Assembly: GCA_014904845.1 (NCBI GenBank)
Contig: MU119236.1
Coordinates: forward strand, 65,758-129,757
Direction of reading: 5' to 3'
DNA length: 64,000 nucleotides
Origin: Acephala macrosclerotiorum
Lineage: Eukaryota > Ascomycota > Leotiomycetes > Helotiales > Mollisiaceae
The first letter of the stretch is position 1. Every line of letters begins with the position of its first letter. A program made the translations under genes and the position numbers. Shown here in pieces: positions 10,901-22,397 of this stretch. The notes under the pieces were generated by a model that saw only the letters and a list, made by a program, of their open reading frames with translations, made no database searches and was not told the DNA's origin.

Positions 10901-13177
10901 CTATTCTATCTCCAATCTCAAGGCATCATACTGCACGTAAGTACTCTGCGGCAAAACCGCACTCTCATAATCCGTCGCATTGGCTGGCAGATGTAGCACA
11001 ATCTCATTCGTTCCTTCGACCAGCAACTCAGGATCAAACGTGAACTTATTCGCAATATTATAGCAAATGACTGCCGATCTCACTGCACAAGAACTGCTGT
11101 GATAATACCTGTTCACCTTGTCAGCACATGCCACCAACCCAACATTCATGGAAGCAAAACTTACGGAATAACCCAAGGCTCCAACTCCTTCCCATTAACC
11201 ACCACCGTATACGGTAGATTAGCAAACGGCTCGCTCGCATTAAACACATCCGTATTCCCCGCCGCTGTCTTTGCGCCCGCAAGTTGGACCGTAAACGTCG
11301 CCTGCCTTTTATTTTGGAACTGGCTCTTCTCCATATCCCACAGAATCGTCCAGTTATTCACATTATCATAGTACGGTTTGGGTCTCAGCGAGTTTGCATA
11401 TCCACCGAATACGCTCCAGTGCACATAGTTGAGGTCTTGCGAGATGTCGTCCCTCCCGACGTGGAAGGTGACGCCATCGGGGAATTCGGTGGGAAAATCG
11501 TAGACTGCCCAGTAGATACGGTATTGAGCTGGATGTAGAGGATGTGTTTCATCTGGTGTGTAGCCATGTTTGTATTCTCCTGAGGATTTATCTGGGGTCC
11601 CGATGCGCCAGATCTCTGTTCCGGCATTCTCTTCTCTCCATCGCGCGTGAGTGGTCTGGACTTCGCCGGCGATGACTTCAACGTCGTCTTTGATGTATTG
11701 GCCGAAGATGCCGTCCGCGTAGACTGTCAGGCGGTATGTGCCTGCCTTCACAGCGGGGATCTCGACATCGCCTGTCGAGGGGTCAATGTCGGCCCAGTAC
11801 TGATAAGCTTTGGTGTCAAGGACGTTGTCTTGGAAGTCGACGCCATTTTGGGCGAGGACGGCGATGGGCTTCACTGCGTTGGCGGGGAGGTCAACGTGTC
11901 CTTTCCAGGCTGTTCGCTCAGACGAGGGAACATAGTTCGGTACGTGTTGGGCGATTGAGTCGTAGAATGGTTGGTTCCAGGTGGGAGAGGCGAATTGAAG
12001 AGCTTCTTGGCGGAGCGTTTCCATAGGTGTGCCTGGCGCGCCTTTGTTGAAGAAGTAAAATTGCTGAAAGTATTTTAGAGATGTTCATCTAAATGCGGAT
12101 TGATACTTACGGGTCCAAATGTCCGATCGAAGCCGTCCGTGATGTTTGGTGTACCATCTCCATGGTGGTTGGAGACTGCTTTCTATGAGCTGCGAGGTCG
12201 GGCACACCAGTTCATCCTGACTTACCAATGTAATTGTAAACAATACCATCAACAATCAGATCTGAATGCAGTGGTCCACCAAAGTACGTATCCTTGGTAT
12301 TCATGACCAGCCAAGACCCAAATGTCGAGTTGTCATCGCTCGTCGTCCCATCTGAATACATACCATGCACATCATGATCCCTCAATGTATCCTGAAACGT
12401 GTACTTGGTGAAGTAATCCGCTTCCTGCAACACATATGGATCATTAGGAGTGTTCCCGAGGTACCACGTCGCATCCTGGACTGTCACTTCATGGCTTGTC
12501 GCATTCTTCGAAGGCAATGGAGCATATTGCTCAGAGTTTGTGAGAAGATGGGTCCAGAGAGGGGTATTCGGTCTAAACAATGTTCGAAACTCTTGCAGAT
12601 TCCTCAGGAATGGAGTCGTCTTGTTGTAGTATGCCAATCGACTGAATGTATGCAGACCAGTCTCGCCTTCTCTCAAGAACCAATATTGTTCGAGTGTTTG
12701 ACCTGTCGGCGGGTAGGCCTCGCTCATCACGATTCCTCCATATGGTGTGTTTGTCGAGTCAATGCCTTTGATGAGCTGGTACTTCGGTGCGATTGATCCT
12801 GGCGTGTAGCTTCCGGAGGGGATGCAGTAGCAGTCGAGATATGGTCCGATGCCACTGTTTCCGGACCCAGTCGCGCCTCCTGGGGTCGGTGTGACATAGT
12901 TCAACGTTCCGAGAAGATCTTGACTATCGAGGAAGAGATAATTTATCGCACCAGTGGACTTGTTGACTGCCGCTGTGAATCGATCGTTGGTGAGAGTCTG
13001 TGATTTTGTCAGATTTATGCGTTCCGATAGCTCTATAATTCTGGGGTTGTTTCTTACTAGTGAAGCACTGGTCTCAGTCGCATTGAGGATTGCAGTGACT
13101 TTCGCGATCCATAACCCGAGGACTGCAAAATATGAGAGGAGGCTTTGCCCACGAACCATTGAGTTTGGCGAAACCAT
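10901..13177 (-). CDS. rglB: Rhamnogalacturonan lyase, PL4 (RglB-like)
   Basis: Four exons (13177-12226, 12178-12111, 12063-11165, 11108-10901) join to 708 residues with GT-AG introns. The N-terminus has a signal or anchor helix (SLLSYFAVLGLWIAKVTA). The start may be any of three in-frame Mets at 13195, 13177 and 13159. Family landmarks are YLFLDSQDLLGTLNYVTP, YLDCYCIP, VQDATWYLGNTPNDPYV, the ITDGFDRTFGPQFYFFN block and the C-terminal jelly-roll with FPDGVTFHVGRDDISQDLNY. RG lyases of this longer group cut RG-I by beta-elimination. The protein differs strongly from the 568-residue enzyme at 2519, so the pair is not a recent duplication. It is divergent from the CE12 gene across a region carrying a MITE. 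Confidence 0.92.
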
Positions 13178-13675
13178 GTTGCCCAGCCTGCCCAATCGCG
13201 AAACCCAAATTCAAGAAACAGAGTCCGTACCTGAACCCGGAGGTCCCTTCCCCAACCATACACACCAGCAGGATACATATGTCTGGCAATCCAAGGCTAG
13301 GTACAGTACACCACAACCTTACCCCTGACCACGCCGGAGTGTCTTCCACCGAAATTGCGGGGCTCCACATTACCCCACCATCGCCCAGCTCGGGGCCTCT
13401 TACGAAACGGGCTCAATTACAGTAGGTGCCTGGCGATTGTCAATGAAAGGAATCCTTCCGGTTGCTTGGTTCCGATGCGCAATGGCGAAATGCATCACAT
13501 TGTGTTTACCAGACAGGTGGAATTATTCGAACCGACCTGGAGCTGAGATATCGAAGATATCCACCCGCGCCTGCACCTGCATCGGTTTAGCGGGGTGGCA
13601 TCTTGCAAATTGAGAGTTGGGCGAAGGACGAGCTTTCTTTTCTATAAGCTTTTGGGAGACAAGACATCACTTAGC
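13178..13675. other. Left half of the divergent PL4/CE12 promoter region
   Basis: About 500 nt upstream of the second RG lyase. Together with 14076-14296 it forms the shared intergenic space between the divergent lyase and acetylesterase genes. No gene is seen. Confidence 0.5.
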
Positions 13676-14075
13676 TTAGGCTGCGCACGGGGCCCCCATG
13701 GGGTGGGGTTTCAAGATTTTCCCACCCACGGGGTCTTTATAAGTAAGGATATATTATTCTTCCACCTATAGGCCCCCTATAAGTTTTGTGGGGACCTTAT
13801 AAAGTGCTAAGATTTGTATGAAAGTATAAAAACATAATTTTGTTTCGTTATAATAATAAAAGTATTAATAAAATTTTATTTAAAAAACTTTATAAAAAAT
13901 AATCTTATATAAATTTATAAAAATTTATTTTTATATAGGGCCCCGTAGGGGAAGTATAAAAAAAAAGCCACCTATAAGGGACATTCACAAAAAAAAACCC
14001 AGCTAAAACCACCTTATAGGGCGGGGGGAAGGGGATGGGGTTTTATCCCCCATGGGTTTTTCGCGCGCAGCTTAA
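13676..14075. mobile_element. MITE-like element with TAGGCTGC/TAAGCTGC ends
   Basis: The left end reads TTAGGCTGCGCACGGGG and the right end, reverse-complemented, TAAGCTGCGCGCGAAAA. Both are followed inward by a CCCATGGGG block. The interior is AT-rich (13800-13940) between G/C-run arms containing GGCCCC motifs. A 6-7 nt flanking match, (A)CTTAGC at 13669-13675 and 14075-14081, could be a target duplication, or the site may be a plain TA. The ends resemble those of the element at 38332-38543, so they are probably one family. It has no coding capacity. It lies in the divergent promoter between the PL4 and CE12 genes. Confidence 0.65.
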
Positions 14076-14296
14076 CTTAGCTGCTGCATCGATGTTGCAA
14101 GGTCGAGTAGCCGCTGGTCCGTCGTCGCTTGAGCATACAGAAGTCTTTTGTTGATCGTGCGGGTGAAAGACTCACAATATTGGAGAATTGCAATATATAT
14201 AATATGAATGCAGGTAAGGGAGTGCATACCTGAAAATCCAAGACAACGGTTAGCAAGTGTGCCTCTGAAGCTCCACTTTCTAAACCACCCTCCATC

Positions 14297-15262
14297 ATGA
14301 AGTCTATCGTGTCTCTTGGTGTCATTGCACTTGCAGGCATCAGCAGTATTGCAACAGCCGCAAGCATTCCCGTGGCTCGAGGTGCTGCCCGTCGCTGGCC
14401 ATCAAAGAAGCCAGCAGCATTCTTTCTCGCAGGAGATTCAACAACGGCGGTACAATCGGGCAGCGGCGGCGGCAAGTTCAATTGCCCCCAGATCAGCGAA
14501 TACATACTAATGCTATGTCAGGATGGGGAGTAGGTTTCCTGAAGACTCTCGTCAATGGAGCGATTGGCACAGATCTTGGGCGCAACGGTGCAACGACAGT
14601 ATCATACGTTGCTGGAGGCGCTTGGGCAGACGTGATCGACTCTGTCAGCAAATCCAAAGCTTCCTTCACACCTTATGTGACTATCCAAGTGAGAGCAAAT
14701 CGTCTTGCGTGTGATCGAGAATTAAGCTGACGAAAAGACAGTTCGGACACAATGACCAGAAAGCAACAGCAAACATCAGCCTTGCAGAGTACTCGGCAAA
14801 CTTGAAAGAACTCGGACTTGAAGCCATCGCAGCAGGCGGGACCCCCGTATGTCCACTTCTACAGCATGGATTAACCAGACGCTGATTTTAAACTAGATCT
14901 TCGTAACTCCCCTCAGTCGTCGAAACTTCAACTCCTCTGGCCTCGTGATCGAAGACCTCTCCCAACAACGCAACGCCACGATCGCGGTCGCAAACTCCAT
15001 CAATGCAGCGTACATTGACCTGAACGAAGCATCGATCAAATATCTGGACAGTATAGGAGCAGCCGATGCGGCGACATACAACAGGATCCCAACGGACTTT
15101 ACGCATCTGAATCCGGTGGGGAGTGTGGTGTTTGGGGATATGGTGAGTTGGTTGATTACTGAAACAACTAAGTATGGGGAAGTGGTTGGGGTGTACACGA
15201 GGCCGAACAGAACAGTGGTCGAGGCGATTGAGAGTGGGTCGTATATCTATCCATCATTGTAG
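14297..15262 (+). CDS. Rhamnogalacturonan acetylesterase, CE12
   Basis: Four exons (14297-14471, 14522-14688, 14742-14846, 14897-15262) give 270 residues. The protein has a signal peptide and the SGNH-hydrolase blocks of CE12: GDSTTA with the nucleophile Ser, FGHNDQ (block III Asn) and DFTHLNPVG with the Asp-His pair. It removes acetyl groups from galacturonic acid in RG-I, which opens the backbone to the PL4 lyases nearby. The first intron (14472-14521) works only with a GC donor (GCAAGT): the only nearby GT gives the wrong frame, whereas GC restores SGSGGGWGVGF. The gene looks intact and ends convergent with the next receptor-like gene. Confidence 0.92.
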
Positions 15263-15595
15263 ACGAGGTATATTGAATGTGCAAGGCTTCATTTTATGCG
15301 AAAAGAAAAATTGCGAAATAGCAGCATGATCAGAAAGTAAATTAAGACTCATAGCATCGTTTTCAACAAACTCGTAAATGTGACGAGAAACACGCTTCGA
15401 ACGTGAAAAGGCACTTGCCGAGTAAAATTTGGCTTAGAGATAGAGGTTGAAGTGACTTGAATTGCTTGACTGAATTGCACTCACTTCCCCTTGAAGCTGA
15501 CGGAGATCAAAAATGCCTCGCTTGAGGGTGCATGGGAGGACGATACTCGACACTCGCACTATACATCATCAGGAGGTAAAGACATCGACGAGAAT

Positions 15596-16883
15596 TTACA
15601 CCATATCGCTATCACTCCTCGTCATCCGATGAACCTCCACAGTCGTGCTCTGCATAATGCCATCCTTGAAATCCCACTTATCCTCATCCTTCGCCTTCCT
15701 TCTCCATCCCTTCTTCCCTGGTCCCTCAGCCGTCGTATGATGACTCTCCATCTTCATCTCGAAGTCAAAGCTATCCGAGTTTTTCGTATGACTGCTGTTC
15801 ACAGATCCAGTCTTGCTTCTCAAGCCCGTAGTGCTGTCGCTTCGGCCGATGGGATCCTCCGGATCGTTGAACGTACGCTGGGTACGAGCACGAGTTGTGA
15901 CCATTGTTTTGTCGAGGAGTGACTTGAAGAGTGGCCGGTAAGTCGAGGCAGCCATGCAGCAAATTCCGACGGCTGGCTCAATCATAGACCAGATTGACAC
16001 TTTGGATGTTGCGAACAGGAAGTCTGTGGCGTCCTCAACTTGATGCACATAGTAGATGCGAATGATAACCGACAACCCAGCGCTATGTACGTTGTTAGCG
16101 ATATTAATTTGGTGGTGTTGGTGTGGCTTACAGGACACCCAAGGTGAGGAGTCCTCCGACAATCATTTTGGCCTTGCGGTTCATTTGAAGATTCCAGATC
16201 ACGAAGATGGGTAGGATGCCAAAGATGATATCCGTGGCCGCAGCGAAGACTGAGAATATGATCGTAGCATCCTCGACAAATTGCGCCTCAAAACAGGCGC
16301 CTTCTCCTCCCGAGAATTGAAGCCAGAAGTAGCTGACTGGATGACATTGGGCGACGACAAATATGAAGTATATCGTTGTGATAATGGTCATGATGATCAT
16401 GGAGATCCGGATGGTCCAGACATGGGATTTCAGATTGACGACACTAAGGAGGAAGAATCCGATTGAGAGCCGGATCAAGATAGTGGTGAAAGTGTGCAAT
16501 AACTCCGCAGCAAACCAGTACTATTGCAAAGTGTGAGTATCGATGTTACCATAAAAGTTGGAATTGAGCTCTGTACCTGCATGGCAACTGGCAGATCTGC
16601 AAGGGATACGTTGGCAAGCTTTTGACCATTCCCGTGGACAGCTGCCAACAGAGCATCAAGTGCTAACATCGTGAAGAAGATCTAGGTCGGTTAGCTACTG
16701 AAAGGTTGAGGTGTTGAGGTGACTTGCCTGACTGGCGACGAAGAGCCAATCCTCGATCTTCCACATCCGTAACATAAACCATCGCACGTAAATCCTCACG
16801 GAGGCAAAGCACCATGTCAAAACAAGAGGAACAACAGCGCTGGCGACCAGCGCTGGGCCATTGCCTTTGCTAATATATGACAT
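15596..16883 (-). CDS. Rhodopsin-domain (PTH11/SAT4-like) membrane protein
   Basis: Four exons (16883-16728, 16681-16577, 16520-16132, 16082-15596) give 378 residues with seven helices. Landmarks are RIYVRWFMLRMWKIEDWLF, IRLSIGFFLLSVVNLKS, AQCHPVSYFW, the ACFEAQF loop and DIIFGILPIFVIWNLQMNR. The C-terminal 100 residues are charged and Ser-rich. Intron 1 (16682-16727) begins GCAAGT and ends CTAG. Only the GC donor keeps frame between WLFVASQ and IFFTMLALD. An in-frame Met at 16907 is an alternative start. The role is probably receptor-like at the plasma membrane, ligand unknown. With the gene at 7380 it flanks the lyase/acetylesterase genes. Confidence 0.86.
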
Positions 16884-18613
16884 GCGGCCTTTGAAGTGAA
16901 GTTCCACCGCGCAGCGGTGGTGCGAGGTAAGAATAGCAAACAGAAAAGGTTCAAGCTAGAGACTTTCGGGCGAACACGAGAAGCATATCTATGAATCCTA
17001 TGTGGAGGTTCAGCCCCACCACCACCACTCCACAAGTCTTAGTCGGTGAAGTCAAGTGGACGATCATTGGACGTCTCGCCACGAAGCCCTATGGCCCAGA
17101 CCGGCCCGACGAAGATTCCGGAAGCTGAAACATGGGAAGACTGTCACCGCCACGTTATTATCACGAGTCCTTATCGAGGATGGTCCAGACGACGATTCAT
17201 GTAGTGCCATTCCCAGTTTAGAAACTGCTTAAGGAAGCAAGCTCGGCTGCGTTCATTTCCATGGTGCCCTCGCAGATGGACTGGTTTCGAGCCTTGAGCA
17301 ATTGAAATTAAAGGAGAGAAATTCAAGAATAGTTGGCAAACATATTGGTCCGGGTTGCCGTGCCTTCCTGAGACAACTCCAAGATGGTGTGGGGTTTTAG
17401 TTGTATCTATAAGGATGATGTGCAGCCGTATTTGGCGACGCGGATCACTCTCGCTATTAGAAAAACTTCAATCGCGCATGGAATTCAACTGCCGTCTTCA
17501 AAAACATAATAACAAGGGAAATCCTTCCTGCCAAAGACATAAATTGCTCACATGGTCACTCGAAACATGGAATTTGTTCCTGTCTGTGCCCGGAATATCC
17601 ACGGAGCTGATCTACTGCTCCTGAGACATCGGACGACGCGATCAAACGGCCAATCAAGAATCAATCGCGCGTTTCAACAGTTTGATCTCCTGGTTTCCAA
17701 TCTAGGCAGTCTTCTAGAAGAGGTCATGTCTTTGAGCAGGAGCTGGCACTTGCATCGATGAGAATGGAGTTGTTGTGGCGAAGCTGTATTTTGAGAAGTT
17801 GCGTGAGGGAGACACGTCGCGAAGTCGCAAGAAAACCATGAGTTGGTCCAGACAGCCACTTACACGTGATCATACTATTCTTCGCGATTCAGTTTGATGA
17901 GCATTTCGTTGCTCTTTTTGCTCCTATTCAGAGCTATCTTTCTTGATAATCTGTTCTTTGTAGCTCTATTTGGTCGGGGAGCCAAGCTCGAGCGCAAGTC
18001 ACCTGACAAGGTCAGGTGATAATCTACCGTTTTCCCGGTTCCCGTCCCTGCTTTCTTTTGCGATCCTAGATCCAGAGACTTCAACGATCGCCTGGAAATT
18101 CGTGAGAAGCCCGAGTTTCGACACTTTCAATGATTTGCTCAGTCTCATTCGGTGCCACTCTAGCTTGGTGCCGCCGACTTGACAATGCCTTCTTCCCATT
18201 ATCCCATCCTACGATATGATGGTGCCTTGCCGCAAATATGGCTGTATTGGGTCCAAAAAAAGATCAATATTTTCTCCCGGCGTCAATTTTTGACCCGAAA
18301 GCATTCAAGCCGCTTCCGCTTTCGGCATGGATGATTACGCGAGAGTTTTTTGCTTTTCTTTGTCTAGGAACGAAATTATCCTGAAGTGAGGATAACTGCT
18401 TTTGGACCGAAGGATTTAAAGATGGATTATATTTCAGTTCAGATTCTCTTTTCCCTTCCAATTCCTCTGGAATCTTGTCCTTGAAAATTTGCAATTGATT
18501 TGGAGAACCACTGTCGTTTTTCTCAACATTCCAAGCGCTAGCGTCGAGATATCTTTACGCAGGCTAGCCCTGATATCCCTATTCGGTTCAACTTTAAGCT
18601 CTACTCTGCCAAC
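16884..18613. other. 1.7-kb intergenic region, nothing recognised
   Basis: Small open frames occur on both strands (for example 17355-17624 +), but none has splice-joined neighbours, a signal sequence or a recognisable motif. The right part is presumably the promoter and leader of the GH128 gene. No repeat or RNA gene was found by eye. Confidence 0.45.
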
Positions 18614-19766
18614 ATGCGATTCCACTCTTCCGCTCTCATTCTTTTGAGCGTTTTTGCCTTCGGATGCCTTTCCAGTCCTGCACCTCACCACAAGAAAATA
18701 CATAACGGAGTCAGCAGCACTTCAACGTCGACTTCAGCTCGAATATGGACTAGCGGCTCAGTGGTTTCTAGCTTCAGCTCAAGTATCAAATCAACAAGCT
18801 CGACCATCAAATCAACCTCAACTTTCAAATCGACAGCAACACCGAAGAGCTCCACGCTGAAATCTACTTCTAGCACCTCCATCAAGTCCAGCACTACATA
18901 TTTGCCAAAATCCACACTCATTTCAAGCTCAACAATAACTGCTTCTTCAACTGCACTTCCTACTGGCAAACGAGGCATCTTATACAACAGCCCCGCCACC
19001 AACATCCAACACTTCAACGCCACAGGCTCAAAGGTCACATGGGCCTACAACTGGGACTCCTTGATGGACGTCAACTTCCCGTCGTACCTAGACTTCGTTC
19101 CGATGCTCTGGGGAAACGCCTCCGTACACACTACTAACTGGAAAAAGAACGTCCAGAACGCCATCTCGCGTGGTACCAAGGCAATCCTCGCATTCAATGA
19201 ACCAGATGCTTGTGGTGGTGGTCAGTCATGTATGACACCCCAAGCGGCTGTCGATGCGTATCGGACTTATATTCAGCCTTTCGCTGGGCAGCTTAAGCTT
19301 GGTGGACCAGCAGTCACTGAGGTCGGAACTGCGGTGAGTCCATGAAGATCGTGATGAATGTCCCTATTCATGCTGACATTTGACAGTGGCTGCTTCAATT
19401 CCTATCACTTTGTGTCGATTGCACGATTGATTTCATTCCAATGCACATTTACAACAGCGCAACAAATGTCGCATATTATAAAGCCCACATGACGGATATC
19501 GCAAACCAGACAGGCAGACCTATTTGGTTGACAGAGGTAAGCCACACTGAATGATTCCCCGTATTTAAGAAACAAATGTTGATATACTCTAGTTCTCTGC
19601 TTCGGGAAACCAGACTCAATTTTTGGAGACTCTGATGCCATGGATGGACGCGCAACCCTTCATTCAGCGGTACTCGTGGTTTATGTGCTCGCCTACTTAT
19701 AGTGGAACCACATGTGGCCCAGATGGATACCCGACTGCGCTAGGTCAAGTGTATGAATTGTTCTGA
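18614..19766 (+). CDS. Secreted GH128-type beta-1,3-glucanase (Asl1-like)
   Basis: Three exons (18614-19333, 19387-19536, 19593-19766) give 347 residues. The order is a signal peptide (to about residue 20), a Ser/Thr/Lys-rich linker of about 90 residues, then the glycosyl-hydrolase core: GKRGILYNSPATNI, VTWAYNWDS, DFVPMLWG, AILAFNEPDACGGGQSCM with the acid/base Glu in NEPD, and the second Glu in PIWLTEFS. The linker is probably heavily O-glycosylated. GH128 enzymes cut beta-1,3-glucan and act in wall remodelling. The family also includes S. pombe Asl1, named for alkali-soluble linkage. The gene looks intact. Confidence 0.9.
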
Positions 19767-20549
19767 GGGAAGTAGGGCGTGTTTCGAGGAGTATTGGGAG
19801 TGATTCGTTAAATAAAGGGGGAGGGGTAATCTTTGGCCGAATCCGGGAGTTTCAGGGGCTTAATTAGCGAAGACCCACTTCGAAGTTCAAGGGGTCTTCG
19901 GGGACTTACCCCTCCTTTTCATCCTTACTTATTATTATTGTACAATAGTTCTCAAAGGTTCCCCGTCAAGTACTCTAGAAAGCCTAAATTCTGTTCGTAG
20001 TTTTGAAGCTGATCCAGTGAACATCACGCATTTCAATGCTCAGTGCATAAACCTCAGCTGCCCGCAATCAGGGAAAATACCTGTTTCAAGATCAACTTGT
20101 CCCCACCAATAGAAATATCCTAGACAAGAAAATTCACTGCCACGTATGACATCACTTGAGAATCAATTCTACCTGCCTTTTTTGATTGATCGTCCCTATC
20201 TTGAAACTGGAAACTCGTCACGCCACAGGACAAACATATACGGAACCAAACTCCAAGAAACAAAGAACACAAAGAAATGACACGCGACCTCAAACTTCAC
20301 GACCTCATCGACCTTCAGCCCGCAAACAAATCATTCCACGAGTCATCAACTCTCAGTTGACTTCAGCTTCGTCGCAATAATTCTACCAGCGTGTCTAGTC
20401 GTCAAGTCGGCACATCCCAACTTCGATCTACCTGAAACCACCTCCTCAAGCTCGTTCACAACAACAACATCGCTCCCGACCATTCCCATCACCATTTTTC
20501 ACACGAGTGATAAGATTCCACTAGAAAATCACAGAGAGGGAGCGCAAAG
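19767..20549. other. Intergenic region with a small foldback sequence
   Basis: Bases 19813-19921 start with GGGGGAGGGGTAA and end with the complement-like TTACCCCTCC. Inside, GAAGACCC and GGGTCTTC face each other across the palindrome ACTTCGAAGT. This could be a short non-autonomous element or a strong 3' hairpin downstream of the GH128 gene. The rest shows no gene. Confidence 0.4.
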
Positions 20550-20681
20550 ATGAATTTGACGCAAGAAATCGTCCTGATTGTCTTTTGTTCGTTGGGCGCC
20601 GCGATGATCATTGGTACAATGAGTTGGATCTTCCTCGACAACCGGAAAAAGAAGATGGCCGATGCTGAGGCTGGAGAGTAA
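20550..20681 (+). CDS. 43-residue single-helix membrane protein
   Basis: A compact open frame below usual gene-calling size: MNLTQEIVLIVFCSLGAAMI, IGTMSWIFLDNRKKKMA, then an acidic tail. It has one strong transmembrane helix followed by a positively charged stop-transfer stretch. The reason to believe it is homology to the gene at 27472. The two align without gaps from an MN start across the helix, sharing I, L, VF, L, MI, GT and W at matching positions, 12 of the first 29 residues. Function unknown. Topology should be N-out/C-in by the positive-inside rule. Confidence 0.5.
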   Translation: MNLTQEIVLIVFCSLGAAMIIGTMSWIFLDNRKKKMADAEAGE

Positions 20682-21242
20682 GGAATGAAGGAATTTTATG
20701 ATTTGGACAGCGTTTTATATTCTTGGTATTATCGCAGGAGGCATTGCACAGGATTTCACGACATTTCTGTTTTGCCACGTGACTTTGTTTCGGCATTCAC
20801 CAGATTTTGTCTTTCCCTTTGTCCTTCGCGTCTTCATTTTCGATAGACAGTACTGCAAGCCTTCATGATGATTCATGTTGTGGGAGGGCAAAGTGTGGTC
20901 AGAGGACCCTAGAGACCGATATTCTGAGGATGAGAAATTATCTTCAAGAAGTTCAGTGATTCACGCTTAGTCTAACGGTATGGGAAATGCTGATTGAGAA
21001 GGGTCTCTCTGACATACAAATTCAAATACATGCATGAATAATCCGCTCAGCGTCGGTGAATATTACCTCTTAATTGTTCCTACTTCTTGATTCACGCACG
21101 GCTCGATTCGTAATTATAAAAATCCCCCAAGGTCTACAGCAACTTTTAAAAGAACACAGATTAATTGCGTCTGGGCAAGCTACTCTCCTACTTATATCTT
21201 ACTACACAATCACTCCTCTTACAGTATTTCTCAAACGACGCA
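20682..21242. other. Intergenic region, nothing recognised
   Basis: About 560 nt between two small genes. No supported open frame, repeat or RNA gene. Confidence 0.4.
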
Positions 21243-21578
21243 ATGTCATACACCAATTTCAAAGATGCCGCTGCCTCCATCACGCGAAGCTTTACTAACG
21301 GCTTTGGCACAACTCCACCAGAAAAAGTCTACGGAATGCCTAAGTACTGTGGAGTAGAATCCTTCCGAGAAGTGGGGGAAGGAAAGACGTACTGGGTAGT
21401 ACTATGGAGACAGGGAGGAATCAACCCACTTGATGGCTGGCAGAAGACTTTGAGGGCTGAGCTTGAGGATCTGATGGAAAAAGGAGAGTGTGGTGGAACT
21501 GCTCCCATTTGTGAGGGAAAATGGAGGTTCGAAAAGCTTGATCGATTTCCACCGTTTCGTAGATCCGAAGAACTGTAG
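21243..21578 (+). CDS. Small hypothetical protein, two-member family
   Basis: A 111-residue single-exon frame starting MSYTNFKDAAASITRSF, with a distinctive YWVVLWRQGG core and C-terminal GGTAPICEGKWRFEKLD. I recognise no known family. There is no signal peptide or membrane helix, so it is probably soluble. A second, broken copy 540 nt downstream on the same strand keeps the same order of motifs, which supports this being a real gene that was tandemly duplicated. Confidence 0.6.
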   Translation: MSYTNFKDAAASITRSFTNGFGTTPPEKVYGMPKYCGVESFREVGEGKTYWVVLWRQGGINPLDGWQKTLRAELEDLMEKGECGGTAPICEGKWRFEKLDRFPPFRRSEEL

Positions 21579-22118
21579 AAAGGGATGTTGCGTTATATTC
21601 TTCTTTCTGAGCTCTTATGACGATCGTTTAAGTTGGCGAATTGATTGTATTCTTACACAACGTTGCTTTACGAAGATAGAAAATATCTAAATCAAGACTC
21701 AAAGAAGTGACTCACGTATTGCACTCTACTCGCAATGTGGTTATAGGTGATCGAATCATCACTTATCATTCACGCGTCCAGTATTTATGCCTCTTTATGC
21801 TCAGTCAACCGCCTTGGTACAGTCATGTAAACATCACAATCGTGGTTATAAAAGGAGATTCTCACACAGCCCAACATAATCCTTGACAGATTTCATACAA
21901 AGCATCCAAGATAAGCAAGACCTCCAAATCGAGAGAGAAGTTCCAAAGTACCCTTAGCACTGCAAAGACTTCGACAAGTCCTAAGCTTCCCTTTACACTC
22001 GTGCTCTTACCAACTCCTCTTGACTTGCATTTCAACTTTCTCCGTCTTTTAAAATTACCCAGGCTTCCCCGGAACTTTCGATAGACCACTACTCACTGGC
22101 CCGCCTCGGAACAAAACA
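21579..22118. other. Spacer between the tandem small-protein copies
   Basis: No gene supported. The spacer separates the intact copy from the broken copy of the same family. Confidence 0.4.
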
Positions 22119-22397
22119 ATGTCTTTCCCAAGCTTCGAACAAGTTGCCGCGGCAGTATTCTATAGGTTCCACGATATTACAGGAACCGATACCATTCCAA
22201 CGGTTTCCGACAAGACCAAAAATTGCAGATGGAAAAGTTACCAAGCAGATGACCATGAAGCCTACCAGGTGGTACTCTGGAGATAGGGCTCGGTTGACTA
22301 TCCTTACAAAATGACCGGCGATCTTCACCTGGACCTTATAGAGTGGGTTGTGCAGAGGGAGTTTGGGGGCACGAAAAGGATTTGTGGTGCAAAGTAG
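22119..22397 (+). pseudogene. Broken paralogue of the small protein at 21243
   Basis: Reads MSFPSFEQVAAAVFYRFHD at the start and AYQVVLWR, then TAG (22284-22286), then GSVDYPYKMTGDLHLDLIEW and GGTKRICGAK before a final stop at 22395. It aligns with the gene at 21243 (YWVVLWRQGG, LRAELEDLMEKGECGGTAPICEGK). The TAG sits exactly where the intact copy has Gln, so CAG to TAG, a C-to-T change, is the simplest reading. The frame is otherwise unbroken, so the damage is recent, or the stop is bypassed. Confidence 0.72.
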
